Shown: positions 21,302 to 31,290 of the stretch, one piece after another
Numbering within the stretch: the stretch's first letter is position 1
How the letters are laid out: the number at the start of each line of letters is the position of its first letter
DNA from: Hyaloraphidium curvatum
Taxonomy: Eukaryota; Monoblepharomycota; Hyaloraphidiomycetes; Hyaloraphidiales; Hyaloraphidiaceae
Assembly: GCA_025558095.1 (NCBI GenBank)
Contig: JAIVFI010000006.1
Span: 248,001 to 312,000, forward strand
DNA length: 64,000 nt
Direction of reading: 5' to 3'
Notes under the pieces: generated by a model
Databases searched by the model: none
What the model was told of the DNA's origin: nothing
What the model saw: the letters and a program-made list of their open reading frames with translations, nothing else
Position numbers and translations under genes: made by a program

Positions 21302-23044
21302 TCAAGCGTGGCCCGAAGCGCCGTACTGCAGCGACTCCATGACCCGGTTGAGGTTGAAAACGCCGGCCTTTTGCGCGGGAGGGTAGTCCTTGAAGGTCGC
21401 GAGGACTTCGGCGACGATGCTCTGCGAAGGGACCAGGACGTAGGCGTGGTCGATGTACCTGGGGGGCGGACGGCGGAAAAGTCAGCGGACACCGGAAAAA
21501 GTACCAAAAGGACGTGCCAATCCCAGTAAGTGTTACCTAGATACGAAACAGGGGTCAGAAAATGGGTTTTGCACCTTCGGGAGGCCTTACTTGTGATGTC
21601 GGCCTGCTCATACGGATCCGTCCGCAGGTTGAAGAGCTTGGGCGCCCGCAGCAGCGTCCATGGCTCCAGCCAGATCTTGAGGGTGCCCTCTGCGCGCTGT
21701 TCCATGAAGACGACCTTCCAGTTGTCCATCCTGAGGGCGCAGAGCTCGCCCTCGTCGGTGAAGTACAGGAACCCCTTGCGCGGGCTCGGAGCGCCCTCGG
21801 TCAGGTGCGCGAGCAGGTTGTGCCCGTCGAGGTGGCTCCTGTACTGCCGGCCGTTGAGCTCGGTGCCCTTGAGGAGCTGCTCCTTGATGTCGGGGTTGCC
21901 GGCGATGGCCAGGAGGGTGGGGAACCAGTCGAGGTGCGAGACGATGTCGTTGGAGATGCTGCCGGGCTTGATCTTGCCGGGCCAGCGGACCATGCAGGGA
22001 ACGCGGTAGGCGCCCTCCCAGTTGGTGTTCTTCTCGGAGCGGAAGGGCGTCGTGCCGGCGTCGGGCCAGCTGTTGCAGTGGGGCCCGTTGTCGGTCGAGT
22101 ACATGACGAAGGTGTTGTCCTTGATGCCGAGCTCGTCCACGAGGGCGAGGAGCTTGCCGATGGTGTCATCGTGGTCGATCATGACGTCGTGGTACTCGGA
22201 CTGCCAGCGCCCGGCCCGGCCCCTCTGGCCCGTCTTGACGTGCGTGCGGAAGTGCATGTGGGTGGTGTTGAACCAGACGAAGAAGGGCACGCCGGCCTCG
22301 TGCTGGCGCCTGATGAAGTCCGTGGTCTTTTGCATGACCTCGTCGTCGATGGTTTCCATGCGCTTGCGGGTCAGCGGGCCCGTGTCCTCGATGGTCTGCC
22401 CGCCCTTGCCGTCCGACTTGCAGTGCAGCACCCCGCGGGGGCCGAACTTCTTCCGGAAGTTGGGGAAGTCCTTTTCGGTCGGGTAGTCGTCCGTCTCGGG
22501 CTCTTCCTCGGCGTTGAGGTGGTAGAGGTTGCCGAAGAACTCGTCCATGCCGTGCATCGTCGGCAGGTGCTCGTCGCGGTCACCGAGATGGTTCTTGCCG
22601 AACTGGCCGGTCGCGTAGCCCTGCTGCTTGAGCGCCGCGGCGATGGTCGGGATGGTGTTCTGCATTCCCTGCTCCGCCCTTCGGAAGCGGTTCAGGAAAC
22701 GAGATGATCCTGCCCGCTCGTCGCCACCCACCCCGGCATCCCGACTTTGGTCAGGCCGGTGCGCAAGCCGTTGTTGCCCGTGATGAAGCTCGAGCGGCCC
22801 GCCGTGCAGGACTGCTCTGCGTAGTAGTCCGTGAAGAGCATGCCCTCGTTGCCGATGGAGTCAATGTGCGGGGTCTTGTAGCCCATCATGCCCTTCGTGA
22901 AGATCGAAAGGTTCGACTGCCCTGAGGGAGAAAGAGAGAGAGAGAGAGAGAGTTGGAGGCCGCTCCGCACCGCGCCGACCAGGACCCACCAATGTCGTCG
23001 CCCCACATGATGAGGATGTTCGGGCTCTTCGCGCCGCCCGCCAT
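21302..23044 (-). CDS. arylsulfatase (CTAGR type)
   Basis: Five exons: 23044-22990, 22921-22728, 22668-21591, 21536-21518 (19 nt) and 21458-21302, 500 residues. Exon 1 gives NILIMWGDDIG, the metal-binding start of the fold. SCTAGRSSFITG holds the cysteine (residue ~57) that is converted to formylglycine. GQFGKNHLGD, STDNGPH and SHLDWFPTLLA follow as in bacterial-type arylsulfatases, and the end YIDHAYVLVPSQ...LATFKDYPP also matches. The intron after the 19-nt exon appears to use a GC-AG pair, the only join that keeps the conserved WDW|YIDHAY reading. No signal peptide is seen, so location is uncertain. It should hydrolyse sulfate esters. Confidence 0.88.
22930..22952. repeat. (AG)n microsatellite inside an intron
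   Basis: About eleven AG units on the plus strand lie in the first intron of the arylsulfatase. On the coding (minus) strand this is a CT run just before the CAG acceptor, so it serves as the polypyrimidine tract. Confidence 0.85.
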
Positions 23045-23381
23045 AGTGTGGTCGTAACGCGTTCGCGGGGGAAACGGTGCGCGTTGAAGGACAGGAAACG
23101 CCGCGGAGCGGCGGGCGACAGTGTTGTCGGAAGTCGGGCTCAGTCAGGGACTAAAGTCGGACGTGGTCCCTGGGGGACCACGGCCCCGGACGCAGGACGT
23201 CAATCAGAGGAGCGAAGCAAGAGGATGGCGCTATAAATGCGTATTGACCTTGCCGCCGTTGAGCTGGCCGCCGCTTCATCATCAAGTCGGTTGTCCCTTT
23301 CGCGGCAGCTGACGGCGCGCGCGCGCGCGACGGCTTTGCCACACTCGTCGACGCCACCTGAACTCCCTCGAAAGCATCGCG
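23045..23381. promoter_or_regulatory. divergent promoter, sulfatase / P450
   Basis: 337 bp between divergent starts. A TATAAAT at 23232-23238 lies ~145 bp before the P450 ATG and faces it. A (GC)n run at about 23315-23329 follows. No operator recognised. Confidence 0.45.
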
Positions 23382-24995
23382 ATGTCCGAGACGATTCCGC
23401 TCCTGTTGGTCGGCGGCGCGCTCGGTGCGGCGTGGCAGATGAACAGCGCCGTGGCGTGGACCGCGGCGGCCGTCTTCTCGCTCTACGTCCTCCTCCTGAG
23501 CTTTATCAATGGCCGTTGGTCGAACCGTCGTCCGGACGATCCCCCGTACCTCTCGGGCTGGATTCCGGGGCTGGGACTGGCGCTCTCGCTCTCCGCGCGC
23601 GGGGAGGGGTTCCTGGCGGACTGTGCGCGCCGCCACGGGCCCGTCTTCACCATCTACGTTTCCGGCCGCCGTATGACCTTCGTAACCAGCCCAACGATGC
23701 TGGACGCCATCGTCAAAGACACGCGGCATTTCCAGTACGCGCCCGTCAGGGCCACTTTCTACCACCAGGCCGGCGGCGTGGACGCGTCGCTCCCCGGCCT
23801 CAAGGGCTTCATCGAGGACGAGGCCAAGGTGTTCCAGAAGTTCCTCCTCGACGACGCCTCGGCGATGGCACGGAGGTTCTCGACGTTTGCGCTCCCAAAG
23901 CTGGAGTCGGAGCTGGCGTCGGCCGCGGATTCAGGCGAAGCCGTGGACCTCTTCCACCTGGCCAAGAAGCTCGTCTGGTACGCCGGCACGACGGCCCTCT
24001 GCGGCAGCGATTACCCCATCGCGGGCGACAATGCGGACGCCTTGCTCGCCGCCTTTGACTTTTACGAGGCCGCTTTCCCCCTCATGGCCGGCGGCGCGCC
24101 TGCTTCGATGCTCCCGACCGAGTCGCGCAACGCCCTTAAGGCCTTTGTCGACCTCATGACTCCCAAGGAGGTCGACGGGCTCTGGACGTCCTTCCTGAAC
24201 GGCATTCCCGGGATCACAAAGGGCCGCGCCAGCGGCTCAGTGGCGGACGCCCTGCAGACGTCGCCGAAGCAGCCATCGCCCGCCTTTGCCGCCCGGACTG
24301 TCGCCTTCCTGAAGCGCGGTCTCGCCTCCGATCCTCGGCGGATCGGATCGAGCGATCTCCTGCTCGTCCACGCGGCGATGGCCAACACGGCCCCTGCTCT
24401 CTACTGGACCTTGAAGAACGTTTTGCAGGGGATCAGTGATGGCGCGCCGTGGGCTGCCGACGCGGTCGCCGAATCCAAGGGGTGCTTCCCGGGCGGCAAG
24501 TTCGACCCCGACGTCTCCGCACCGACGTTGGACGCCTGCCTCACGGAATCCCTGCGCCTCGCTTCCTCCCCCTTCGTCACTCGCGCCGCGGTTCCAGACG
24601 CCTCGGACCGGTCCGCCCGCGTCAAGATCCCCGGCACCCGGTTCTCGGTGGCTCTGGGCGAGCAGATCGTCTTCCCCGCGCGGCTGGCGATGCACCTCAA
24701 CCCGTCGCTGTACGAGGGCGGGGCCCCGTTGGATGCGTTCGATCCCGCGCGGCACTTGGGAGCGGGCGCCGCCGAGGCGGCGAAGAGGATGGCGGCTTTC
24801 GGCGCGGGGCAGAGCATCTGCCCGGGGCGCAGGTACGCGGGGAGCGAGATCAGGTGCCTGGTTGCAGCCGCGCTGCGGAGCTGGGATTTCGAGGTCGTGG
24901 AGGACGGGGGAGGAAGGCTGAAGCCGGGGCGGTGGGGATCGGGAGTCCTGCCACCGGTGCAGACGACCAAGGTGCGGATCACGAGGAAAATGTAA
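23382..24995 (+). CDS. cytochrome P450 (CYP7/CYP8-like)
   Basis: Single exon, 537 residues. A hydrophobic N-terminal anchor (residues ~5-42, with LLLVGGALG and AAAVFSLYVLLLSF) should hold it in the ER membrane. The ExxR helix is CLTESLRLASSPF; the heme loop is FGAGQSICPGRR with the ligand cysteine at residue ~480. The spacing and the AFGAGQSICPG form, plus the I-helix region HAAMANTAPALYW, resemble CYP7/CYP8/CYP39-like sterol or prostanoid enzymes more than the usual fungal CYP51 or CYP5xx types. It would use NADPH-P450 reductase; the substrate is unknown. It converges on the PhyH gene with only 33 bp between stops. Confidence 0.88.
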   Translation: MSETIPLLLVGGALGAAWQMNSAVAWTAAAVFSLYVLLLSFINGRWSNRRPDDPPYLSGWIPGLGLALSLSARGEGFLADCARRHGPVFTIYVSGRRMTFVTSPTMLDAIVKDTRHFQYAPVRATFYHQAGGVDASLPGLKGFIEDEAKVFQKFLLDDASAMARRFSTFALPKLESELASAADSGEAVDLFHLAKKLVWYAGTTALCGSDYPIAGDNADALLAAFDFYEAAFPLMAGGAPASMLPTESRNALKAFVDLMTPKEVDGLWTSFLNGIPGITKGRASGSVADALQTSPKQPSPAFAARTVAFLKRGLASDPRRIGSSDLLLVHAAMANTAPALYWTLKNVLQGISDGAPWAADAVAESKGCFPGGKFDPDVSAPTLDACLTESLRLASSPFVTRAAVPDASDRSARVKIPGTRFSVALGEQIVFPARLAMHLNPSLYEGGAPLDAFDPARHLGAGAAEAAKRMAAFGAGQSICPGRRYAGSEIRCLVAAALRSWDFEVVEDGGGRLKPGRWGSGVLPPVQTTKVRITRKM

Positions 24996-25028
24996 TGATC
25001 AAAACAACATCCCAAAATCGCGAGCACC

Positions 25029-26233
25029 CTACAACTTGTTCCGCTTGTCCGTCTTGTTGGCGTACGAGCCCGGGAACCCGCCCGTCCTCAGCAGCTCGGC
25101 GTGAGTCTCCTCGGGCGTGTTCTCCTTGCACGTCCTCATGTAGCAGAAATCGAGGAAAGGCTCGGTGGGCCTCTGAAGGGGGTCCTCAGGGCCGATCGTG
25201 TGGACGACCCGGCGAACGTCGGCCATGGCGCCCGACTGCTTGCGTGTGCGGTCAACGGCATCCCAGGGGAGGTTGGAAGTGCCGCTCATGTAGTGGTTGG
25301 TCAGCTTTGGGCGCAACGAAGAAAAGCGAGAAAGAACGACATCAGCGCCATCAACACCACACACTGCGTGAAAACCTACGACGCGACGGTAGTCCTGGGA
25401 CCGGTTCTTCGTCGATCGGTGGAGCAGGTACCCGTTGAAGAAAAGGACGCTGCCTGGCTTCAGATCCACCGTCACTTCCTCGCCCCAGCCGTCCGACTTG
25501 GCCACGCCGTCGAAGCCGTACGATTCCTTCGCGAAATCGTACTCGTCCACGTTGGTGTGCTCCCGCTGCGGGAAGAGGATCCCCCTCCGGTGCGACCCGG
25601 GCAGCACGCGGAGCGTCCCGTTCTCCGCCGTCGCGTGGTCGATGGCGATCCAGATGGCGGTGAGCGAGCGGTCGCGCGTTGGAATATAGGCCTCATCCTG
25701 GTGCCAGGCCTGCCCCTGGAAGCCAGGAGGCTTCACGAAGAGCATCGTCTGCATGCACTTGACCGAGCCGTCCCACCAGCCGGGCGCCATGTGCGCTCCC
25801 GTGAGCTGGCCGAGGATCGGAGCGATCCGGGGGTGCGAGATGTAGCGCCGCATGACCGGTGAGACGTAATGGGGCATGTGTATGGCCAAAACATTCTTCA
25901 GGACCTCCGAATCGGAGGAATCGGCTGGCAGAGGCTTGATGTTCGACGAAGGATAGCCGCCCTGAGTTTGAGAGACGCCACCAACGACAAGCGAGGGCAG
26001 CCAGTCACTCAGGAGAGGTCTAAGATAGTAACGCAGGTGCCACGCACCTTCGCAATTGTAATGAAGTCGCGCTTGAGTTCCTCGAGCTCAGCGGAGGGGA
26101 CGAGCCCGTCCACGATGAGGAACCCATCCCGCAGGTAAGCGGCCACCTGCTCCTCGCTCAACGGCGGCCTAGAAGCAGTTGACGGCGCCTGCCACGCCAA
26201 ACTCGGCGATTCCAGGGCGGGAGACACGGACAT
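25029..26233 (-). CDS. phytanoyl-CoA dioxygenase (PhyH) family protein
   Basis: Exons 26233-26048, 25961-25380 and 25304-25029 (introns of 86 and 75 nt), 347 residues. An N-terminal helix (LSEEQVAAYLRDGFLIVDGLV) is typical of the family. The iron site shows HQD in QAWHQDEAYIPTRD and a distal histidine in FNGYLLHRSTKNRS; the RRV|LTNHYM region is restored across the second intron. The fold is a 2-oxoglutarate/Fe(II) oxygenase; substrates in the family vary widely (acyl-CoAs, small metabolites), so the name describes the fold only. The in-frame upstream extension to 26323 is not needed. Confidence 0.86.
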
Positions 26234-26353
26234 TTCGGTGCCGGGCAAGAACTGGCGGACCAATCCTTTGCACCGTAGTTTGCCACACACAGTCACGCTT
26301 CTAGCACGCTTTACTGCTTTCACGCTTATTGTCGCCTCGTGCTACAACCAGTT

Positions 26354-26847
26354 ATGCTGTCCTCTACGCAATCCGGAACCGCCGGCGCCCAGAGCCGCGC
26401 TTCTTCCGAGGGACTTGGCAACGCCCCGACGGGACGAAACGAGGAGCTGGCTTCCGAGGGCTCCGGCCGCGTTCTGACGGGCGTACCCCGCAACGACCTC
26501 GAGGAAAGGAAGGGGCTTCAGCAGATGGCCGAGGTGCGTGTCTTATCTAGTTCGAACGGGAGAGCTCGAGTAACGGCGCGCTGACGTGGACGCCGATGCC
26601 AAAGAAAGCCGGAAAGGGCTCCGAGAACAAAGGTGAAAGGGCAGCGGGGCGAATATTCTTAGCCATTGACATTTTCTGGCCAGCCGGAGTTATCAAGGGG
26701 GAGGAAGACCCGGCCAAAGTCAAATCCGAGGACTCGTCTGTCAATCGCGCTGCTGGCGCCGAGTTCTCGGGAAGCACTGCCGGCGAGCTGCCTTCGACGA
26801 CGGCTTCGGCGATCAAGGAGACGGAAAGCGGTCGCGGGGCTCGCTAG
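26354..26847 (+). CDS. small hydrophilic protein, doubtful
   Basis: Two coding-like pieces, 26354-26533 and 26605-26847, can be joined by a 71-nt intron (GTGCGT donor, AAG acceptor) to give 140 residues. The product is rich in serine, glycine, glutamate and lysine (NDLEERKGLQQMAE; KVKSEDSSVNRAAGAEF) and looks disordered. No family recognised. The acceptor is weak, and the two pieces might be separate or non-coding. Confidence 0.3.
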
Positions 26848-26897
26848 AGGCTGGCTTTTGACGATGATCAAGGTTCAGTCACATACAGCTCACGTGC

Positions 26898-28784
26898 TCA
26901 ATCTGCCCTCTCCCGCTCCGTCCGATCATTCAGCTCCGCAACCCTCTTCCGCCAATCTTTCAGGCCACCTGGCTTCAAAATCTCCTCTACATCGACCGTG
27001 CCGTCCACCACGGAGACCGAGATCGCCGGATCCACCTCCTCCCAGACGGGCTTCTTCCACATAGCCTCCCTCGCCCCGGGCACAGACGGGAGCCCAAAAC
27101 AGATGACCTTATCGGGCCCACGCCGCCAAGCTATCCTCTCCTCCGAGTGCAGGGAATCGTTCGAGTAGTACGCATCGTCGAATGGCCTGCGCCCGCGCTG
27201 GACATCGTCAAAGACGTCGTGCCGATACGCGGTCCGGACGTTGGGCACGATCGCCACGCGGCCCATTCCCAGCGCCCACAGGTCCTTGTCGAGAAGCGAA
27301 CACTCGCTGGCCGGGCACTCGGTGCCGTTGGGCTTCGCCGCGCGGAACCTCAGTCCGAGGAGGAACGGGTGGGGAATGAGGGCGGAGATGCCGTTCCAGC
27401 ACGACCAGACCTGCACCGGCAGGCCCCTTTCGAAGCGAGCGCGGCCGAGAGGATCGCCCAGGAATCGGTCGCGGTACCAGATCTTGGGCACGGCAAGCAC
27501 GTCCCCGGAAAGATCGCGGGCGACCCAGGAGTCGTAAAAGTCGCCGCCGCCGCCAGGGCCCCTTTCGCGGGAACGAATGAAGCGCCAGAAGTCGAGACCG
27601 CATACGTGGGATGCCGCTGCTAGAGAAGCTGGCTGGCTATTGCGACTGGAACCGTCAAACTTGCTCCCTCGTGAACCCTGCACGACAAGAAGCTGGTAAA
27701 CGAGCTCCAGCACATCCTCTGCGCAAAAGAAGACGTCGTTGAGGAAGAGCACGGCGTCCCAGACAGGCCGGTCGTCCTCTAGCCCTTGGTCCAGCAGAGG
27801 CTCCAGCGCGGCATTGCGCATCTTTGCCAGCTCGAGAATTCGGAGCGCGCGCGACCAATCCGTGCGCACGTTGGGTCCGCGAGCGACAATTCGGTGCGGG
27901 ATCTTGTGTTGCGAAAACGAGCGCCGCAAGAGAAGCAGGAGCGGCTGCGTCAGATCGTCCGAGCCATTCTCGTAGATCGAGAGGAAGAGCGGTTCCGCGC
28001 TGGCTGCGGCCAACGACTCGCGAGGCACAAGGCGCCGTTCCAAGATCCTGCCATGTTCCTCAGTCCGGCCTCCCTTCTCTGGCCCTTCAAGACTGAGCAG
28101 GTACTGACGAACGAGCAGGAGCTGCCTCCCAAAGTTGGGCAGGACCGCCTGGGAACCGTGCAGGTTCGCGGCGACGAATATCCGTTTCCCCCTCAGCGAC
28201 GCGTACCTCCGCCTCCTCGAGTCCGTGAACGCGCACTGGGGCAGATGGAAGTAGGCGTGGTCCGGCGGAATCTCGGGCAGGCCCAAAAATGGGAGCGAGA
28301 GAAGCCGCAGCGTGTCGTTCACCGGATCATCCGCGAAAGACTCTCCACGGCCGTCCCTTGCCGCCAAGTCCCCGAGCAGCGCCCGCTGCCATTCGGATGC
28401 CGGCGCAAACTTAGGAGTCACGCCGGGAGGCAGCTCTTCTCCGAATGCCCAATGCCCCAGGATAGCCGATAGTCCGAACGGCGCCCGACGAAACATTGGC
28501 TCCAGGACATAGAACGAGAGCAGGGAAAGCCCGAACGGGTTTCCGGTGGCTGGCACAACGTGTAAAAGGATATGAACGAGCGCTGCCGACGAAAGAACAG
28601 CCAAGAAAAGCACGAAAGCCGCGGCCCGTGGAAGGAGAAGCGCGTCGTCCTCCGACGCGCTTTTCCACCCCAACGCGGTCCGGACGGCCCGCAGAAGCGC
28701 TTGGAGATGCCGCGTCCGACGGACCGCGAGCGCCGATAACCGCCTCAGCACCACCGGCAGTCGGAGGGCGCGCAGGCGGACCAT
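26898..28784 (-). CDS. CAP59/CMT1-like glycosyltransferase (GT69)
   Basis: One frame open for 628 residues, with a probable in-frame 57-nt intron at 27676-27620 (GTTCAC...TAG); removing it gives 609 residues and restores ...LLVVQ|AAASHVCGLDF. A membrane anchor at residues ~52-78 follows a basic tail (type II topology). Motifs KRIFVAANLHGSQAVLPNF, SIYENGSDDLT, AVLFLNDVFFCAEDVLEL and CGLDFW are those of cryptococcal mannosyltransferase CMT1 and capsule protein CAP59. Family members transfer alpha-1,3-mannose in the Golgi; the acceptor here is unknown. The gene is divergent from membrane-family copy C. Confidence 0.85.
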   Translation of the reverse strand: MVRLRALRLPVVLRRLSALAVRRTRHLQALLRAVRTALGWKSASEDDALLLPRAAAFVLFLAVLSSAALVHILLHVVPATGNPFGLSLLSFYVLEPMFRRAPFGLSAILGHWAFGEELPPGVTPKFAPASEWQRALLGDLAARDGRGESFADDPVNDTLRLLSLPFLGLPEIPPDHAYFHLPQCAFTDSRRRRYASLRGKRIFVAANLHGSQAVLPNFGRQLLLVRQYLLSLEGPEKGGRTEEHGRILERRLVPRESLAAASAEPLFLSIYENGSDDLTQPLLLLLRRSFSQHKIPHRIVARGPNVRTDWSRALRILELAKMRNAALEPLLDQGLEDDRPVWDAVLFLNDVFFCAEDVLELVYQLLVVQGSRGSKFDGSSRNSQPASLAAASHVCGLDFWRFIRSRERGPGGGGDFYDSWVARDLSGDVLAVPKIWYRDRFLGDPLGRARFERGLPVQVWSCWNGISALIPHPFLLGLRFRAAKPNGTECPASECSLLDKDLWALGMGRVAIVPNVRTAYRHDVFDDVQRGRRPFDDAYYSNDSLHSEERIAWRRGPDKVICFGLPSVPGAREAMWKKPVWEEVDPAISVSVVDGTVDVEEILKPGGLKDWRKRVAELNDRTERERAD

Positions 28785-29012
28785 CTGGCCCGCGTCGCGC
28801 CGAGAGAGCGCGCCGCAAACCGGCCCCTATCTCCGCATCTGGCAAGCTCCTCGGGGCCGGTAACACGGCGACGACGGCGGAATCCTTCGCTCCACACTGG
28901 CTGCCGGCGGCAACGACAACTCGCGTGACGACGGCGCGATTGGGTCCGCGATCGTGTGGCGCGTGCGCACGGCGGGGGGGATCGCGGCGGACAGCTTCCG
29001 CAGAGAGCAATC
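28785..29012. promoter_or_regulatory. divergent promoter, GT69 / membrane copy C
   Basis: 228 bp between two divergent start codons; any promoter elements must be shared. No TATA box seen. Confidence 0.45.
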
Positions 29013-30563
29013 ATGGCGGAATCGAACGTGCCTCTCGAACGCGGTCCTCTCAAGCTGAATGCCGCCGAGCTCGCTGTGGTCTTTCCGCGGCCCGCGCCGC
29101 AGGTCCCGCCCGAGGCATCGTTGCCAGAGGGCCTGAGCCGGGCCTCGTGCAAAACCGAACTGGGTGCGGATGCAGATCGTGAGTCGACCGGACCGCCAAG
29201 TGTCGAATCTGTACTTGTGACGCTGCAAGCGATGGAGCAGCCCGCGCTGGCTTCTATGCTTGCCACGGTCCGCGCGACTTCCGCGCTCCACATCGCGACT
29301 CTGGGGTCGCTTGTCATCTACTGCGCCGGAACTGCAGCAACCGTCATTGCAGCAGCGGGACTCGTATTCTGGCTCAATGACGGATTGTTCGGAACGCGTC
29401 AGATTGCAGCCAGCCTTGCCGGCATTGCCCTGTTTTGGGCCTGCGTGCTGGTTCCCCAAATCATGGGTGCCCAGCTCTCACGTGCACGGCCCGGCTTGGC
29501 TGAATGGTTTGCCGTGAACCTCGTCGCCATTCGCAGCTGGGGCGACGCCGTTCTCGCGCACTCGCCGCTGTTCGACCACGTGGACGGTGATGCAGCCTGC
29601 CCTTGCAGCCGGTGCTGCTCTGGCGTGATAGCATGGTCGTTTTGGGAACGCGTCATCCGCATCGTGCCGATGCACCTCTTCTCGGCCTTTGCGATCTTCA
29701 CGATGGCTTGGACCCCGCTGGTCCACTTCGGATCAGCATTCTGGAGCAGTTGGTGGGGGATCACCTTGGGCTCTTTCCTCGTGATTTTCGATGTAGTTTA
29801 CAATGCGGGCGTTGTTGTCTCACGATTGCCTGGTCCCAGTTCGGCGGAAGTTGCGCTAGCAACTCGTATCTACCTGCGAGCGAGCTTCCGTGCGATGCGT
29901 GACCTTTTGGAGCGATCCCGCTCGTTGCTTCTGCACACTGGTGACCAAATGGGGCCTCCAGATGATCACAGGAACGACGAACCCGGGGACTCAGCATTTA
30001 ATGGGCAGGAGCTCTATGTTCAGCTGCACTTTAGCTACAAGCGCCGCTGGAAACTTCTTGGCTCGCAATCCGCCTTTACGAACTTCTACACCGGAATAAC
30101 GCTGTCCCTTTTCCCTGCTTCCATTCTTGCTGCAATCATTATCAACCTCGCGGCGGGCACCTGCGTGACAGCATGGAGCATTCTCTCGTTTCTCACCGTC
30201 ATCTACACTTTGGCCTCGGACATCGCCTCGCTTCCGGCTCTGAACTCGCAGATCGATGCGCTTGCGCGGCTTTACTCAGATGCGCGGGTCTCGATCCGTG
30301 CAATGCTCGCTGAAGCCGCACACCTTCCCGAAGGCAACCCCGTCCGCTCTGCCGCGGCCAGGGAGCTCAAGGCGCACGCAGAGCTGCTCGCGGTTTTCGG
30401 CGACGTCGAGGGGCTGCGTGCCACGTTTGTTGGGATACCCATCACATGGGGCCTGGCCAAGACCTTGGCCGTCACGATGATCACGCTGGCGGTGGCTTTG
30501 TGGAGCGTGCTCAGAGGCATTGGGGTCGTCTTCACGATGCAGAGCGTGTGTCCTGGAGTTTGA
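29013..30563 (+). CDS. multi-pass membrane protein, family copy C
   Basis: Single exon, 516 residues, ATG at 29013. It is less GC-rich than the other two copies but clearly homologous: KLNAAELAVVFP near the N-terminus, cysteine cluster DAACPCSRC at residues 196-201, ELYVQLHFSYKRRWK, and an end of the form SVLRGIGV...SVC. Hydrophobic segments include ALHIATLGSLVIYCAG, FWACVLVPQIMG and ITLSLFPASILAAIIINLAAG. The two neighbouring segments RLYSDARVSIRAMLAEA and AHAELLAVF before the last membrane helix are also conserved. No known family recognised; predicted polytopic membrane protein of unknown role. Confidence 0.78.
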   Translation: MAESNVPLERGPLKLNAAELAVVFPRPAPQVPPEASLPEGLSRASCKTELGADADRESTGPPSVESVLVTLQAMEQPALASMLATVRATSALHIATLGSLVIYCAGTAATVIAAAGLVFWLNDGLFGTRQIAASLAGIALFWACVLVPQIMGAQLSRARPGLAEWFAVNLVAIRSWGDAVLAHSPLFDHVDGDAACPCSRCCSGVIAWSFWERVIRIVPMHLFSAFAIFTMAWTPLVHFGSAFWSSWWGITLGSFLVIFDVVYNAGVVVSRLPGPSSAEVALATRIYLRASFRAMRDLLERSRSLLLHTGDQMGPPDDHRNDEPGDSAFNGQELYVQLHFSYKRRWKLLGSQSAFTNFYTGITLSLFPASILAAIIINLAAGTCVTAWSILSFLTVIYTLASDIASLPALNSQIDALARLYSDARVSIRAMLAEAAHLPEGNPVRSAAARELKAHAELLAVFGDVEGLRATFVGIPITWGLAKTLAVTMITLAVALWSVLRGIGVVFTMQSVCPGV

Positions 30564-31290
30564 ACGACTCCACGTGTGAAGCCTGTGAAGCCAAAGGTCC
30601 GCTATCCGCACGCTTCCGAATCCCAAGGAATGCAGGCTCCTCCCCGTCCTGAGAAGCACCCTGCAGTTGATCTTCATCTCCTCGTCCGATTCCGAAGCCC
30701 CCGAGGCTTCCATCCCGGCGATCCATTCGGGCGCCGTCCTCTTGCTCTCCCGCACTAAACCCCTGGCAACCGCCCTGCACCTGGCGTTCCCGTTGCAGTA
30801 CGGCACCCATGCGACCGCAAAAACCCTCTTCTCCTGCACCGGCGCCCCCCGGCACCCAGGCCGCTCGCCTGTGCCCTTCGTACATCCCGCAAGCCTCGCG
30901 GCAGTTTGCGCACGTCCACATCCTGGCTTTCCTGCATCCCTCGGCCCATGCCTTGGGAGCGCCCAGGAGGACGGCCTCGGTTGTTTGCGGCTGGTAGCCA
31001 GCTCGTTCGCTCGCGGCGTATGCGGCGTCGACGGCGACTCGGCGCACGGGGAAGGATTGGCGATGCGAGACCAAGGACGAGGAACGAGCATCAAAAATGC
31101 GACAGATAAAGAGCACGGGGAGTTTCGGCTGGGGCATGGCGGTCTCGGCAGGGGGTCGGATCTGGGGATGACCGGGGTCGTTTGTTTACCCGCGGCGGGC
31201 GTCGCCACCGCGGTCTCTACCGTCTCCTGCGAAGCTGAGCGACACTGTGAGGCCACGCGTCGACCCGGAGGAACCGCATCGTTGGCATAA
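30564..31290 (-). CDS. possible small cysteine-finger protein, unresolved
   Basis: About 730 bp between two rightward genes. On the minus strand a frame from the ATG at 31137 contains WTCANCREACGMYEGHRR, and another frame a little downstream contains VAWVPYCNGNARCRAVARGL then acidic ASGASESDEEMKIN. Together they look like a C..C...C / C....C zinc finger, but no normal intron joins the frames and the stop overlaps membrane copy C. It may be a broken gene or a chance signal. The exact limits are not known. Confidence 0.25.
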
